Shown in pieces: positions 45,526 to 54,479 of a DNA stretch of 64,000 bases (the first letter of the stretch is position 1; each line of letters opens with the position of its first letter). The notes under the pieces are model-generated. The model did no database searches, was not told the origin of the DNA, and worked only from the letters and a program-made list of their open reading frames with translations. The DNA is from Morganella morganii (lineage in GTDB: Bacteria > Pseudomonadota > Gammaproteobacteria > Enterobacterales > Enterobacteriaceae): contig NZ_CP069157.1 in NCBI RefSeq assembly GCF_019243775.1, positions 3,049,418 to 3,113,417 of the forward strand, in the 5' to 3' direction. The position numbers and the translations under genes were made by a program.

Positions 45526-48066
45526 ATGAGCAACGTCAAGTTAGCAATCATCGGTAACGGTATGGTCGGCCACCGCTTTGCCGAAGAGCTTACCGATAAA
45601 GCGGACGCCGGACAGTTCGATATCACCGTATTCTGCGAAGAGCCGCGTGTCGCTTATGACCGCGTGCATCTCTCCTCCTATTTTTCTCATCATACGGCGG
45701 AAGAATTATCCCTGGTTAAACCCGGTTTCTATGAAAAACACAATATTTCGGTATTAATCAATGAGCGGGTGATTACCGTTAACCGTCAGGAAAAGGTGCT
45801 GCATACCAATACCGGCCGCACTGTGCATTATGACAAACTGGTGATTGCGACCGGCTCTTATCCGTGGATCCCGCCGATCAAAGGCAGTGATACCCGCGAC
45901 TGTTTTGTTTACCGGACGATTGAAGATCTCAATGCCATTGAAGCCTGCGCCCGCCGCAGCCGCAAAGGTGTGGTGATCGGCGGTGGTCTGCTGGGGCTGG
46001 AAGCCGCCGGGGCCCTGAAAAACCTGGGTATTGAAACCCATGTTATTGAATTTTCGCCAGTCCTGATGGCGGAACAGCTCGATGCGCTCGGCGGTGAACA
46101 GCTGAAGCAGAAAATTGAACGGATGGGTGTAACGGTACATACCGGCAAAAACACCACGGAAATTACCGCATCCGGCAGCGGAGAGAGCCGCAAAGTGCTG
46201 CATTTTGCCGATGGTTCATCGCTGGAGACCGATTTTGTCGTCTTTTCCACCGGGATCCGCCCGCGTGACCGGCTTGCCCGTCAGTGCGGACTGGCCGTGG
46301 CGGAGCGCGGCGGTCTGGTGATTAATGACCAGTGTCAGACATCTGACCCGGATGTGTATGCTATCGGGGAATGCGCGTCATGGCACGGCAGAACTTACGG
46401 ACTGGTGGCACCGGGCTACAAAATGGCACAGGTGGCGGCTGATCATCTGCTGGGGAAGGAGAATCAGTTTACCGGTGCGGATATGAGCGCAAAACTGAAA
46501 CTGCTGGGTGTGGATGTCGGTGGTATCGGCAATACACATGCGACAGACGACGGCTGCCACAGTTATATTTATCTCGATGAAGCCAATGAGGTTTATAAGC
46601 GGCTGATTGTCAGCGACGATAATAAATATCTGCTGGGTGCGGTGCTGGTCGGGGATACCGAAGATTACGGTAATCTGCTGCAACTGGCACTGAACCGTAT
46701 CGAACTGCCGGAAAATCCGGATGTTCTGATCCTCCCGGCACACGCCGGCAGCAAACCGGCGATCGGCGTGGAATCCCTGCCGGACAGTGCACAAATCTGT
46801 TCCTGTTTTGATGTCACCAAAGGAGACATTATTCAGGCCATTCATAACGGTTGCCAGACGGTTGCGGATATCAAAGCGGAAACCAAAGCCGGTACCGGCT
46901 GCGGCGGGTGTGTTCCGCTGATCACTCAGGTGCTGAATGCAGAACTGACTAATCTGGGTATTGAGGTGAATCATCACCTCTGCGAGCATTTTGCCTACTC
47001 CCGCCAGGAGCTGTATCACCTGATCCGCGTGGAAAAAATCACTACCTTTGATGAGCTGCTGGGCCGCTACGGCGAAGGTTACGGCTGTGAAGTATGTAAA
47101 CCGACCATCGGCTCCCTGCTCGCGTCCTGCCGGAATGACTATATTCTGCGCGACGACCTGGTACCGTTACAGGATACCAACGATAATTTCCTCGCTAATA
47201 TGCAGAAGGACGGCACCTACTCGGTGATCCCGCGTTCACCGGGCGGCGAAATTACCCCGGAAGGTCTGCTGGCTATCGGTACAGTTGCACAGGAATACAA
47301 TCTGTATACCAAAATTACCGGCTCACAGCGCATTGCCATGTTCGGGGCGCAAAAGCAGGATTTACCGGCTATCTGGGAAAAACTGATCGCCGCCGGATTT
47401 GAAACCGGGCACGCCTATGCCAAAGCACTGCGGATGGCGAAAACCTGTGTCGGCACGGCATGGTGCCGGTTCGGGGTCGGTGACAGCACCGCGCTGGGCG
47501 TTGAGCTGGAACACCGTTATAAAGGTATCCGCACCCCGCATAAAATGAAATTCGGCATCTCGGGCTGCACCCGCGAGTGCTCGGAGGCGCAGGGGAAAGA
47601 TATCGGGATTATCGCCACCGACAAGGGCTGGAACCTGTATGTCTGCGGAAACGGCGGCATGAAACCGCGCCACGGCGATCTGCTGATGGCTGACCTTGAT
47701 AAAGAGACCCTGATACGCTACATCGACCGCTTTATGATGTTTTACATCCGCACCGCCGACAAACTCAGCCGGACATCCACCTGGCTGGAAAGCCTGGAGG
47801 GCGGGATTGATTACCTGCGGGATGTGATTGTCAGCGATAAACTGGGGCTCAATGCACAGCTGGAGCAGGAACTGGCGCAGCTGCGCGAAAAAGTGACCTG
47901 CGAGTGGCAGGAAACGGTGAACAACCCGCATGCCCGCAAACGCTTCAGTCACTTTGTTAACAGCCCGCTGCCGGATCCGAATGTGCAAATGGTAAGTGAG
48001 CGCTCACAACATCGTCCGGCCCGCCCGGAAGAGCGGATTGCTGTCACTCTGATCGGGGAGGAATAA
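45526..48066 (+). CDS. nirB: NADH-dependent nitrite reductase, large subunit
   Basis: Cytoplasmic reduction of nitrite to ammonium. 846 residues (E. coli 847). Order of domains: FAD/NAD-binding pyridine nucleotide reductase (1 to about 400, VIGGGLLGLEAAGAL), BFD-like [2Fe-2S] domain (CSCFDVTKGD near 424, GTGCGGC near 458), then sulfite/nitrite reductase ferredoxin-like domain and siroheme-[4Fe-4S] site (CVGTAWC near 640, GCTRECSEAQG near 679). I chose the ATG at 45526 because CTGAGG lies 6 bases ahead and it matches the NirB N-terminus; an upstream in-frame start would lie on the FNR box. Confidence 0.97.
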   Translation: MSNVKLAIIGNGMVGHRFAEELTDKADAGQFDITVFCEEPRVAYDRVHLSSYFSHHTAEELSLVKPGFYEKHNISVLINERVITVNRQEKVLHTNTGRTVHYDKLVIATGSYPWIPPIKGSDTRDCFVYRTIEDLNAIEACARRSRKGVVIGGGLLGLEAAGALKNLGIETHVIEFSPVLMAEQLDALGGEQLKQKIERMGVTVHTGKNTTEITASGSGESRKVLHFADGSSLETDFVVFSTGIRPRDRLARQCGLAVAERGGLVINDQCQTSDPDVYAIGECASWHGRTYGLVAPGYKMAQVAADHLLGKENQFTGADMSAKLKLLGVDVGGIGNTHATDDGCHSYIYLDEANEVYKRLIVSDDNKYLLGAVLVGDTEDYGNLLQLALNRIELPENPDVLILPAHAGSKPAIGVESLPDSAQICSCFDVTKGDIIQAIHNGCQTVADIKAETKAGTGCGGCVPLITQVLNAELTNLGIEVNHHLCEHFAYSRQELYHLIRVEKITTFDELLGRYGEGYGCEVCKPTIGSLLASCRNDYILRDDLVPLQDTNDNFLANMQKDGTYSVIPRSPGGEITPEGLLAIGTVAQEYNLYTKITGSQRIAMFGAQKQDLPAIWEKLIAAGFETGHAYAKALRMAKTCVGTAWCRFGVGDSTALGVELEHRYKGIRTPHKMKFGISGCTRECSEAQGKDIGIIATDKGWNLYVCGNGGMKPRHGDLLMADLDKETLIRYIDRFMMFYIRTADKLSRTSTWLESLEGGIDYLRDVIVSDKLGLNAQLEQELAQLREKVTCEWQETVNNPHARKRFSHFVNSPLPDPNVQMVSERSQHRPARPEERIAVTLIGEE

Positions 48067-48068
48067 TC

Positions 48069-48404
48069 ATGAGTCAATGGATTACGGTTTGTCAGGTCAG
48101 TGATATCACCCCGGGAACCGGTGTGTGTGCGCTGGTAAAGGGTGAACAGGTGGCGCTGTTCCGTCCTTATCCGGACGAGCGCATTTTTGCCCTGAGTAAT
48201 ATCGATCCTTTTGCGCAGGCCAGTGTGCTGTCGCGCGGATTAATTGCAGAGCATGACGGCTCGCTGTGGATTGTCAGTCCGCTGAAAAAACAGCGTTTCC
48301 GGCTGACGGACGGGTTGTGTGCGGAAGACGCCGCATATTCCGTCGCCGCCTTTGCCGTTAAGGTGACGGATGGCACTGTGAGTGTTTCCGCCGTGCCGCA
48401 GTAA
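48069..48404 (+). CDS. nirD: Nitrite reductase small subunit
   Basis: 111-residue Rieske-fold subunit of NirBD (WITVCQVSDITPGTGVCALVKGEQVALFRP; FALSNIDPFAQASVLSRGL). Like other NirD proteins it lacks the Rieske cysteines and histidines. Starts 2 bases after nirB. Unlike E. coli, nirC and cysG do not follow; the transcript ends at a stem-loop. Confidence 0.95.
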   Translation: MSQWITVCQVSDITPGTGVCALVKGEQVALFRPYPDERIFALSNIDPFAQASVLSRGLIAEHDGSLWIVSPLKKQRFRLTDGLCAEDAAYSVAAFAVKVTDGTVSVSAVPQ

Positions 48405-48418
48405 CCCCATACAAAAAA

Positions 48419-48450
48419 AAGCGCAAAATGACTGAGGGCATTTTGCGCTT
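48419..48450. terminator. Bidirectional terminator between nirD and gltP-like gene
   Basis: 12-bp stem AAGCGCAAAATG / CATTTTGCGCTT with an 8-base loop. On the minus strand it is followed by T8, a strong terminator for the symporter gene; on the plus strand the tail is AATACTTAG, weaker for nirBD. Confidence 0.85.
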
Positions 48451-48546
48451 AATACTTAGTATATAACACATAAAACTGATTTTTTATTGTTGCGCGGTAT
48501 CTGTATCCCTTGTACCGCGCCTGTCTTGTTTATTCTGAACGACCGG

Positions 48547-49842
48547 TCAGGCTGACGTTGTGGCCTGTGCTACCGGAGGTTCAATAACTGCCTTTGGTTT
48601 TCCGCGGCAGCCTTCACCGTAGTGCTCACCTTCCCAGCGGCCGACGATAGCGGCACCGATGGCGTTACTCATTACGTTAGTGGCAGAGCGGCCCATGTCG
48701 AGGAACGGATCCACACCCATCAGCAGAATCAGACCCGCTTCCGGAATGTTGAACTGGTTCAGTGTCGCCGCGATAACCACCAGAGACGCACGCGGTACAC
48801 CGGCCATCCCTTTCGATGTCAGCATCAGAATCAGCAGCATGGTAACCTGCTCACCCATAGACAGGGTGATGTTACATGCCTGAGCGATAAAGATAACCGC
48901 GAATGAACAGTAAGCCATTGAACCGACGAGGTTAAAGGAGTAACCGATTGGCAGTACGAAGCTGGCGATCTTGTTGGAAACACCGAACTCTTCCAGTTTT
49001 TCCAGAGTACCCGGGAATGCAGCTTCAGAACTTGATGTGGTGAATGCCAGCAGTGCAGGTTCAGTGATACCTTTGGTCAGACGGAAGATACAGCGGCCGA
49101 CAACCACCGCAGCCAGACCAATCAGAATCACCCACAGCATCGCCAGTGTGAAATAGAACTCACCCATAAAGATACCGGCGCTGACCAGAACACCCAGACC
49201 ACGCTCTGCAATCATACCTGAGATAGCGGCAAACACTGTCAGTGGTGCGAACAGCATGACGTAACCGGTTAATTTCAGCATCAGGCTGACGAGGGATTCC
49301 AGCACATTCACAATCGGCAGGCCTTTCTCACCGATAGCGGAGAGGCTGATACCCATAAAGATTGAGAATACAACGATCTGCAGAATTTCGTTACGCGCCA
49401 TTGCATCAACGATACTGGTCGGAATCGCATGAGCAATAAAGGTTTTGAAGGAGAAAGGAACAGGTTCCACAATACCCTGAACCGCACCGGCAGTATCCGC
49501 AACGAAGTTAATACCTGCGCCCGGCTGGAACAGGTTAACAATAACCAGACCTAACAGGATTGAGATAAAGGATGCGCAGATAAATAAGAACAGTGTTTTG
49601 GAGAAAACACGACCTAACGTTTTCGCATCACCCATTTTCGCGATACCAACAACCAGTGTTGATATAATCAATGGGGCGATAATCATTTTAATCAGACGTA
49701 AGAAGATATCGGTAATAATGGAGATATCTTTTGCATAGACCTTATTAAATTCAGCAGATGCCATTTCATTAAAGCTGAAGCCGACAATCACACCGACAAT
49801 AAGACCAATGACTATCCAAGTGGTTAAACTCTTCGATTTCAT
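48547..49842 (-). CDS. Glutamate/aspartate-type cation symporter (DAACS family)
   Basis: 431-residue inner-membrane symporter of the GltP/GltT/DctA family with about eight helices and two re-entrant hairpins. Signatures: FTTSSSEAAFPGTLEKLEEFGV (serine-rich hairpin 1) and GYSFNLVGSMAYCSFAVIFIAQA, then MLTSKGMAGVPRASLVV. The position beside glutamate mutase genes points to glutamate uptake for fermentation; family members also carry dicarboxylates. It is separated from the DUF4387 gene by 232 bases with a terminator, so it has its own promoter. Confidence 0.85.
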   Translation of the reverse strand: MKSKSLTTWIVIGLIVGVIVGFSFNEMASAEFNKVYAKDISIITDIFLRLIKMIIAPLIISTLVVGIAKMGDAKTLGRVFSKTLFLFICASFISILLGLVIVNLFQPGAGINFVADTAGAVQGIVEPVPFSFKTFIAHAIPTSIVDAMARNEILQIVVFSIFMGISLSAIGEKGLPIVNVLESLVSLMLKLTGYVMLFAPLTVFAAISGMIAERGLGVLVSAGIFMGEFYFTLAMLWVILIGLAAVVVGRCIFRLTKGITEPALLAFTTSSSEAAFPGTLEKLEEFGVSNKIASFVLPIGYSFNLVGSMAYCSFAVIFIAQACNITLSMGEQVTMLLILMLTSKGMAGVPRASLVVIAATLNQFNIPEAGLILLMGVDPFLDMGRSATNVMSNAIGAAIVGRWEGEHYGEGCRGKPKAVIEPPVAQATTSA

Positions 49843-49967
49843 AATAATTCCATTCTGTGTTGGGTCGCATTTATTCTCAACTTACTTAATATCCTCTGAA
49901 ATTTTATTTCAGTTATTTTTACCCAGCCTTCCGTGGCTTTAAATATTAAATAATTTTATACATCACA

Positions 49968-50001
49968 CTGAGAAAAATGACGATTTCTGTTTCTGAAATC
50001 G
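49968..50001 (-). terminator. Terminator of the glutamate-fermentation operon
   Basis: Minus strand: CGATTTC, 7-base loop, GAAATCG, then TCATTTTTC. It lies 73 bases after the DUF4387 stop. An upstream GC-rich hairpin (around 50009-50035) precedes it. Confidence 0.6.
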
Positions 50002-50074
50002 ATGTGGAGCGCGGGGGAACCCCGTACGCCACACCGAGTTGTCGTACTAATGAGATATTGAATGACTGATATTG

Positions 50075-50392
50075 TTAAATATCAAATTCCATTTTTAATA
50101 AAGGCGCATGTTGCTGGGCACCATAAACATCGGTATCTCCGACAGCACCAGAAACAATATGTCTCGGCATTACAATTTTCACAGCATTCGCCGGGTCAAA
50201 CCAGACAATATTATCGATAAAGTCAGGTTTCACACAATACAGACCAGCGACTAAGTCTTTATTAAATTGTTTTGAATTTTTTACCGCGGTATAAGTTTCT
50301 TTATCCTTGAATAAAATATCCATCACAATTTCATACGGACCGGAGTTTTTAGAACGCACAACTTTGGCTAATTCTAAAATTGACTTTTTCAT
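50075..50392 (-). CDS. DUF4387-family protein
   Basis: 105 residues with the DUF4387 pattern (LAKVVRSKNSGPYEIVMDILF, then DIDNIVWFDPANAVKIVMPR-like IDNIVWFDPANAVKIVMPR). Its start overlaps the DUF1446 gene stop by 4 bases (ATGA), so the two are translationally coupled and probably form a complex. The last gene of the methylaspartate operon. No reaction is known to me for it; handling of a methylaspartate-pathway acid is possible from context. Confidence 0.8.
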   Translation of the reverse strand: MKKSILELAKVVRSKNSGPYEIVMDILFKDKETYTAVKNSKQFNKDLVAGLYCVKPDFIDNIVWFDPANAVKIVMPRHIVSGAVGDTDVYGAQQHAPLLKMEFDI

Positions 50393-51762
50393 TTCGCCAC
50401 TCCTTCAGGTGTTACATTCTCCATACGGAATGTGAATTTAATATCCGGGGTGTATTCCATCAGATGATAGATGGAGAACTCATACACTTTACCGGCACGG
50501 ATATCCGACGGAGAGAACGGGAAGGCTAAGTTGCCCGCGGTGGCGATACGGCCATCATACCCGTAGTGCAGCATAGTGGAACGTGCCAGGGAACAGATAC
50601 TGTCTGCCTGCTCCTGGGTAGGAGCAACAACATCCAGTAAAATACCCAGCTCATAACTCTTGGTCACAGTTTCAGGTTCTGCGTCACCCATCACACCGTT
50701 TTTACCGTACAGATGGAAATTCATTTTCACGGTATCAGGGTCGATGCTGAGGTTTTTCTCAACACTTTTACGCACTTCCACCAGAATCTTATCCATACCG
50801 GCGATCATGATAGGGTCATGCGTACCGGCGATAGTGATGGTGCGGTAACCGACCGGACGTGCAGCTTCCAGTTTAACGGTATACGGTGTTGATACATGGC
50901 GTGAACCGGTTACACGAACCTGCCCGTTACCCAGATCTTCAAACTTACACTCTTTCAGATCCAGCACACCGCCCGGTCCCGGTAATACGTACGGGTTGGA
51001 TTTCTCATACAGGGTGTGAGCCGCTGCTGAGGTGTCCGTAAACTTACGGATCGGGTTGAATGCTTTCAGGGTGAAACCGGTTTCGTCGATAATACCCATT
51101 GCACAGTCAGAGCCGGAACCCGGGGTGGCTGCGATTGCCGCACACTCCAGAATCTTACCGCAGTGCAGTGCCAGACCTTCGTCAAACCCTTTCATAATCG
51201 GCAGAGCCGCGAAGCAGCAAGGGTCATAAGAACGGCCGGCCAGAACAACCTGAGCACCGGCTGCCAGTGCTTCCTGGAACGGCTCGACACCCATCTGAGC
51301 AACGATATAGGTACTTTCGTCGATCACTTCATGCGTCAGTTCAGGCACGAACGCCAGCGGCGTGATTTTGCCTGCATCCAGCGCTTCGTGAACGGTTTTC
51401 TTCTCAACATCCGCAGGGATCAGGGCCATCTTGAATGACAGACCTTCTTCCTTTGCCAGTTCCAGAATGATTTCACGGCACCATTCCAGATGAGGCTGTG
51501 CACCTGAACCACCGGCAGTACCGATGACAACCGGAATATTGTTTTTCACACCGGCTTTCAGCATATAACGCAGGTCGCGTTTTACCCCGGCACGGTCGGT
51601 AAAAGCTTTACCGGAACCGAGGTAGTGAGGACCCGGGTCAGAAGACCCGGCGTCGACGGCGATAAGATCCGGCGATTCTTCCATCGCCTTCATAAAACTC
51701 TCTTCCGGAAATCCGTACCCCAGGATGGCAGTAGGGGACAGGATTTTAAATGTCCTGGACAT
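50389..51762 (-). CDS. DUF1446/AtuA-family protein
   Basis: 457 residues of the acyclic-terpene-utilisation AtuA (DUF1446) family: AVDAGSSDPGPHYLGSGKAF near residue 35, VVIGTAGGSGAQPHLEWC near 80, AQVVLAGRSYDPCCFAALP near 170, HTLYEKSNPYVLPGPGGVLDL near 245. Cytosolic, with no signal. The family's chemistry is not settled. Here it lies 9 bases after mal and is coupled to DUF4387, so it likely acts on mesaconate or a later C5 acid, or on a CoA derivative. Confidence 0.82.
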   Translation of the reverse strand: MSRTFKILSPTAILGYGFPEESFMKAMEESPDLIAVDAGSSDPGPHYLGSGKAFTDRAGVKRDLRYMLKAGVKNNIPVVIGTAGGSGAQPHLEWCREIILELAKEEGLSFKMALIPADVEKKTVHEALDAGKITPLAFVPELTHEVIDESTYIVAQMGVEPFQEALAAGAQVVLAGRSYDPCCFAALPIMKGFDEGLALHCGKILECAAIAATPGSGSDCAMGIIDETGFTLKAFNPIRKFTDTSAAAHTLYEKSNPYVLPGPGGVLDLKECKFEDLGNGQVRVTGSRHVSTPYTVKLEAARPVGYRTITIAGTHDPIMIAGMDKILVEVRKSVEKNLSIDPDTVKMNFHLYGKNGVMGDAEPETVTKSYELGILLDVVAPTQEQADSICSLARSTMLHYGYDGRIATAGNLAFPFSPSDIRAGKVYEFSIYHLMEYTPDIKFTFRMENVTPEGVAK

Positions 51763-51771
51763 AATGCTTCC

Positions 51772-53013
51772 TTATGCTTTTGCTTTCAGTACAGCCAGTG
51801 TGCGGTTCATTTCGTTATGAACAATGTTCATACCTTCATCGAAGCCCATACCCGGCTTGATCAGCATACGCATCGGACGTGTCGCAATCGCGATATGCAC
51901 ACAGGTACGCGCACTGACGTCGGTTTCGTTACAGGTACCGCCCTGGTATGCTTCCATACCGTGTTTCTGGCAGTACAGCACCGCGTCAGCGATGTTGTGA
52001 ACAGAACCCAGGTCAGGGGTTTTGATCTGAACCATGTCACAGCAGCCGGCATCCGTGAAGTCGATGATGTCCTGACAGGTGTTACACCATTCGTCAGCAA
52101 CGATTTTGACTTTGGAACCCAGTTTTTTCAGGTGATCCATAATGCCTTTCATCAGGCGGATCTGGTCTGGTTTGTTACCTGCGTCAACCGGACCTTCGAT
52201 GTACAGTTCCAGATCACCGGCCTGCTCCTGCAGACTTGCGATGTACTCTGCGCAACGAATCGGATCTTTGTCGAAAATTAAACCGATGGTGCCGTAAACG
52301 TCGATGTGCAGAGACGGTTTGTAAGTGTCTTCTGTACGTAATTCAACGATACGTTTGGCCAGCCACTCAACATAAGCGCGCAGTTTTTCACCCTGACGGC
52401 CCAGTTTTTCATCCACGTTGTTGATGAGGCCGTGCGGCAGAACGTCAACGTGTTTGAGGATCATTTTGTCCACAGCGTTGTAGCGGTCATCACCACTCTG
52501 ACCGAACAGAGGGATTGGCTCAGCCACAACCGGCAGATGCCACTCGTCGCACACAACTTCAGCTTTCAGACGGTTGCTTGCCAGTGCTGTAGCGTCCAGC
52601 AGAGCCTGGGACAGACCATAACGGATAGCGGTATGCAGTTGTTTGCCTTCCACTTTCAGTTCATCGAAGAACTTAGCGTTGTTGCGGAACTCACTGACAT
52701 CACGGCCTTCCAGCAGCGGTTTGATGTGTTTTTCCAGGAACGGAATGAAGTTTTCCGCCAGGAATAACGGGTCACGACCACCCGCACCGGAGTATTGAAC
52801 CGCGGCACAGTCACCCATTGCCACAGAACCGTTTTCCAGGATTAACTGGACTGACACACACTCACCTGCCTGACGCACTGCGGTAAAGCCCGGAGTGACC
52901 GGCTTACCGGTGTAGACGAAACCGTCGTGACCTGCGCCGTCTTTGATAGCCTGCTGGTCGTCAAAATAGAAGGATGAGTTACCCGCCGTGAACAATGCCT
53001 GTTTAATTTTCAT
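51772..53013 (-). CDS. mal: Methylaspartate ammonia-lyase
   Basis: Eliminates ammonia from (2S,3S)-3-methylaspartate to give mesaconate. 413 residues, the same as the clostridial enzyme. Enolase superfamily: the catalytic base Lys331 sits in MVQIKTPDLGS, and the metal ligands Asp238 (LHIDVYG), Glu273 (YIEGPVD) and Asp307 (IVADEWC) fall at the expected positions. It overlaps the glmE stop by one base (TAATG). Confidence 0.96.
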   Translation of the reverse strand: MKIKQALFTAGNSSFYFDDQQAIKDGAGHDGFVYTGKPVTPGFTAVRQAGECVSVQLILENGSVAMGDCAAVQYSGAGGRDPLFLAENFIPFLEKHIKPLLEGRDVSEFRNNAKFFDELKVEGKQLHTAIRYGLSQALLDATALASNRLKAEVVCDEWHLPVVAEPIPLFGQSGDDRYNAVDKMILKHVDVLPHGLINNVDEKLGRQGEKLRAYVEWLAKRIVELRTEDTYKPSLHIDVYGTIGLIFDKDPIRCAEYIASLQEQAGDLELYIEGPVDAGNKPDQIRLMKGIMDHLKKLGSKVKIVADEWCNTCQDIIDFTDAGCCDMVQIKTPDLGSVHNIADAVLYCQKHGMEAYQGGTCNETDVSARTCVHIAIATRPMRMLIKPGMGFDEGMNIVHNEMNRTLAVLKAKA

Positions 53014-54458
53014 TATGGTCTTCCTACTAATTTACTGTGAGATACTGCGTTAATATCATCAATAATCATCTGGAATGAAGCTTCACGACCCTCTTCGCGG
53101 GCACGCTCAGCAACGAAATCATGGTGCATGGACAGAACGTCATCCGGCAGCGGAACCGCGCCTGCGTCGAACACACGGATTGCACCGTTGTTGTCGCGGA
53201 TAGGCATCATCTTGCCGGAGTTACACATCGCAGGAGCGAACGGAATATCCAGAACACCGGCTTCGAATGCGCGGACAGTACCGACTGCAATGTCGCCGTT
53301 ACCTAGTTCAAGGACTTTCTTCATCACTGCGCGGACTTCGCGTTTAATCAGTTCCACTTCCAGATCCACGTCTTTGCACGGCGGGAATTTCTGGTCGCGG
53401 ACCATGTTCAGCATCTGGTTGGAGGCACGCAGACCCTGGCAGTTCGCTTCCGCAGTCGGGATACCGAATGCTTCATGCGGAGACTTGGTGATTACTTTGG
53501 TTGCACCGGACATACCGGCAACCGCCGCACCCCAGGAGATAACTGCCGCCGCACGGGATTCATCTTCAGGGAAACCGCCCATCCACTGGTGGAATACGGT
53601 ACTCAGCTCATAATCTTCGTAGCCGTAAGCGCGGAAATATTCATGAGACAGTTCACGCAGGGAGCGGATTGCCGCGATATCCTGCACTAAGTTACCGACC
53701 TGGCCGTAACCGACGGTGATGGATTTAACGCCCTGCTCCAGCGCCACCAGACCTTCGATGATTGCCACAGTGTGGGAAATGAATGGCGGGATCAGCGTAC
53801 CGGTTAACGGACCGAATGGTTCGCGGTTGATACGGATACCGTTTTCTTCATATAAACCGATTACGCGGTCGCAGTACTGCCAGTCACGGATGGATTTTTC
53901 CAGGGTGACGCGTTTTGCGTAAGGGATGTTATAGGAGATACCGCCGCCTTCGTAACTGGTGAAACCACTCGCCATGGAGATTTCACATAGCAGACGTGCA
54001 TCCGGGGTTCCGTGACGGATCTGCAGTGGTTTATCCAGGGATTCAGTGATGTGACGGCAGGCTGCAACACCGTGGTTAACCACCGGCAGGCCGTTCAGTT
54101 TAGAGGTACCGGCTTCAACAGATTTCTGGATACCGACTGCCGCTTCTTCATAACGGTTCAGACGGGTATACGCATCGATAGTGGTCGGCAGCAGGTCACA
54201 CTCTTTCTGCAGTTTTTTCAGCAGCTCGATGTGCTCTTCGATTAAGGCAACACCTGCACGCGGCTGGCTTAATGTGATGCCGTCGCGGTCAGCTTCGAAT
54301 AATTTTTTGGCAAAGTTTTTATCTTCAGAGATAGTCGCCTGATATTTGACACCATCTTCAAAGTTTTCCACGTCTTTCCCTGTCACCCAGGTCTTTAATA
54401 CGTCTTTGCGCTCGGCCATGAAGTCGTCGATTGCAATTTTTTTATTCTTCAGTTCCAT
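53013..54458 (-). CDS. glmE: Glutamate mutase epsilon subunit (methylaspartate mutase)
   Basis: 481-residue catalytic TIM-barrel subunit of adenosylcobalamin-dependent glutamate mutase, which rearranges L-glutamate to 3-methylaspartate. Family blocks: QPRAGVALIEEHIELLKKL, LNGLPVVNHGVAACRHIT, RHGTPDARLLCEISMASGFTSYEGGGISYNIPYAK. Works with GlmS as an S2E2 complex. The length matches the clostridial protein. Confidence 0.96.
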   Translation of the reverse strand: MELKNKKIAIDDFMAERKDVLKTWVTGKDVENFEDGVKYQATISEDKNFAKKLFEADRDGITLSQPRAGVALIEEHIELLKKLQKECDLLPTTIDAYTRLNRYEEAAVGIQKSVEAGTSKLNGLPVVNHGVAACRHITESLDKPLQIRHGTPDARLLCEISMASGFTSYEGGGISYNIPYAKRVTLEKSIRDWQYCDRVIGLYEENGIRINREPFGPLTGTLIPPFISHTVAIIEGLVALEQGVKSITVGYGQVGNLVQDIAAIRSLRELSHEYFRAYGYEDYELSTVFHQWMGGFPEDESRAAAVISWGAAVAGMSGATKVITKSPHEAFGIPTAEANCQGLRASNQMLNMVRDQKFPPCKDVDLEVELIKREVRAVMKKVLELGNGDIAVGTVRAFEAGVLDIPFAPAMCNSGKMMPIRDNNGAIRVFDAGAVPLPDDVLSMHHDFVAERAREEGREASFQMIIDDINAVSHSKLVGRP

Positions 54459-54479
54459 TTAATGGCTCCAATAATCTTG

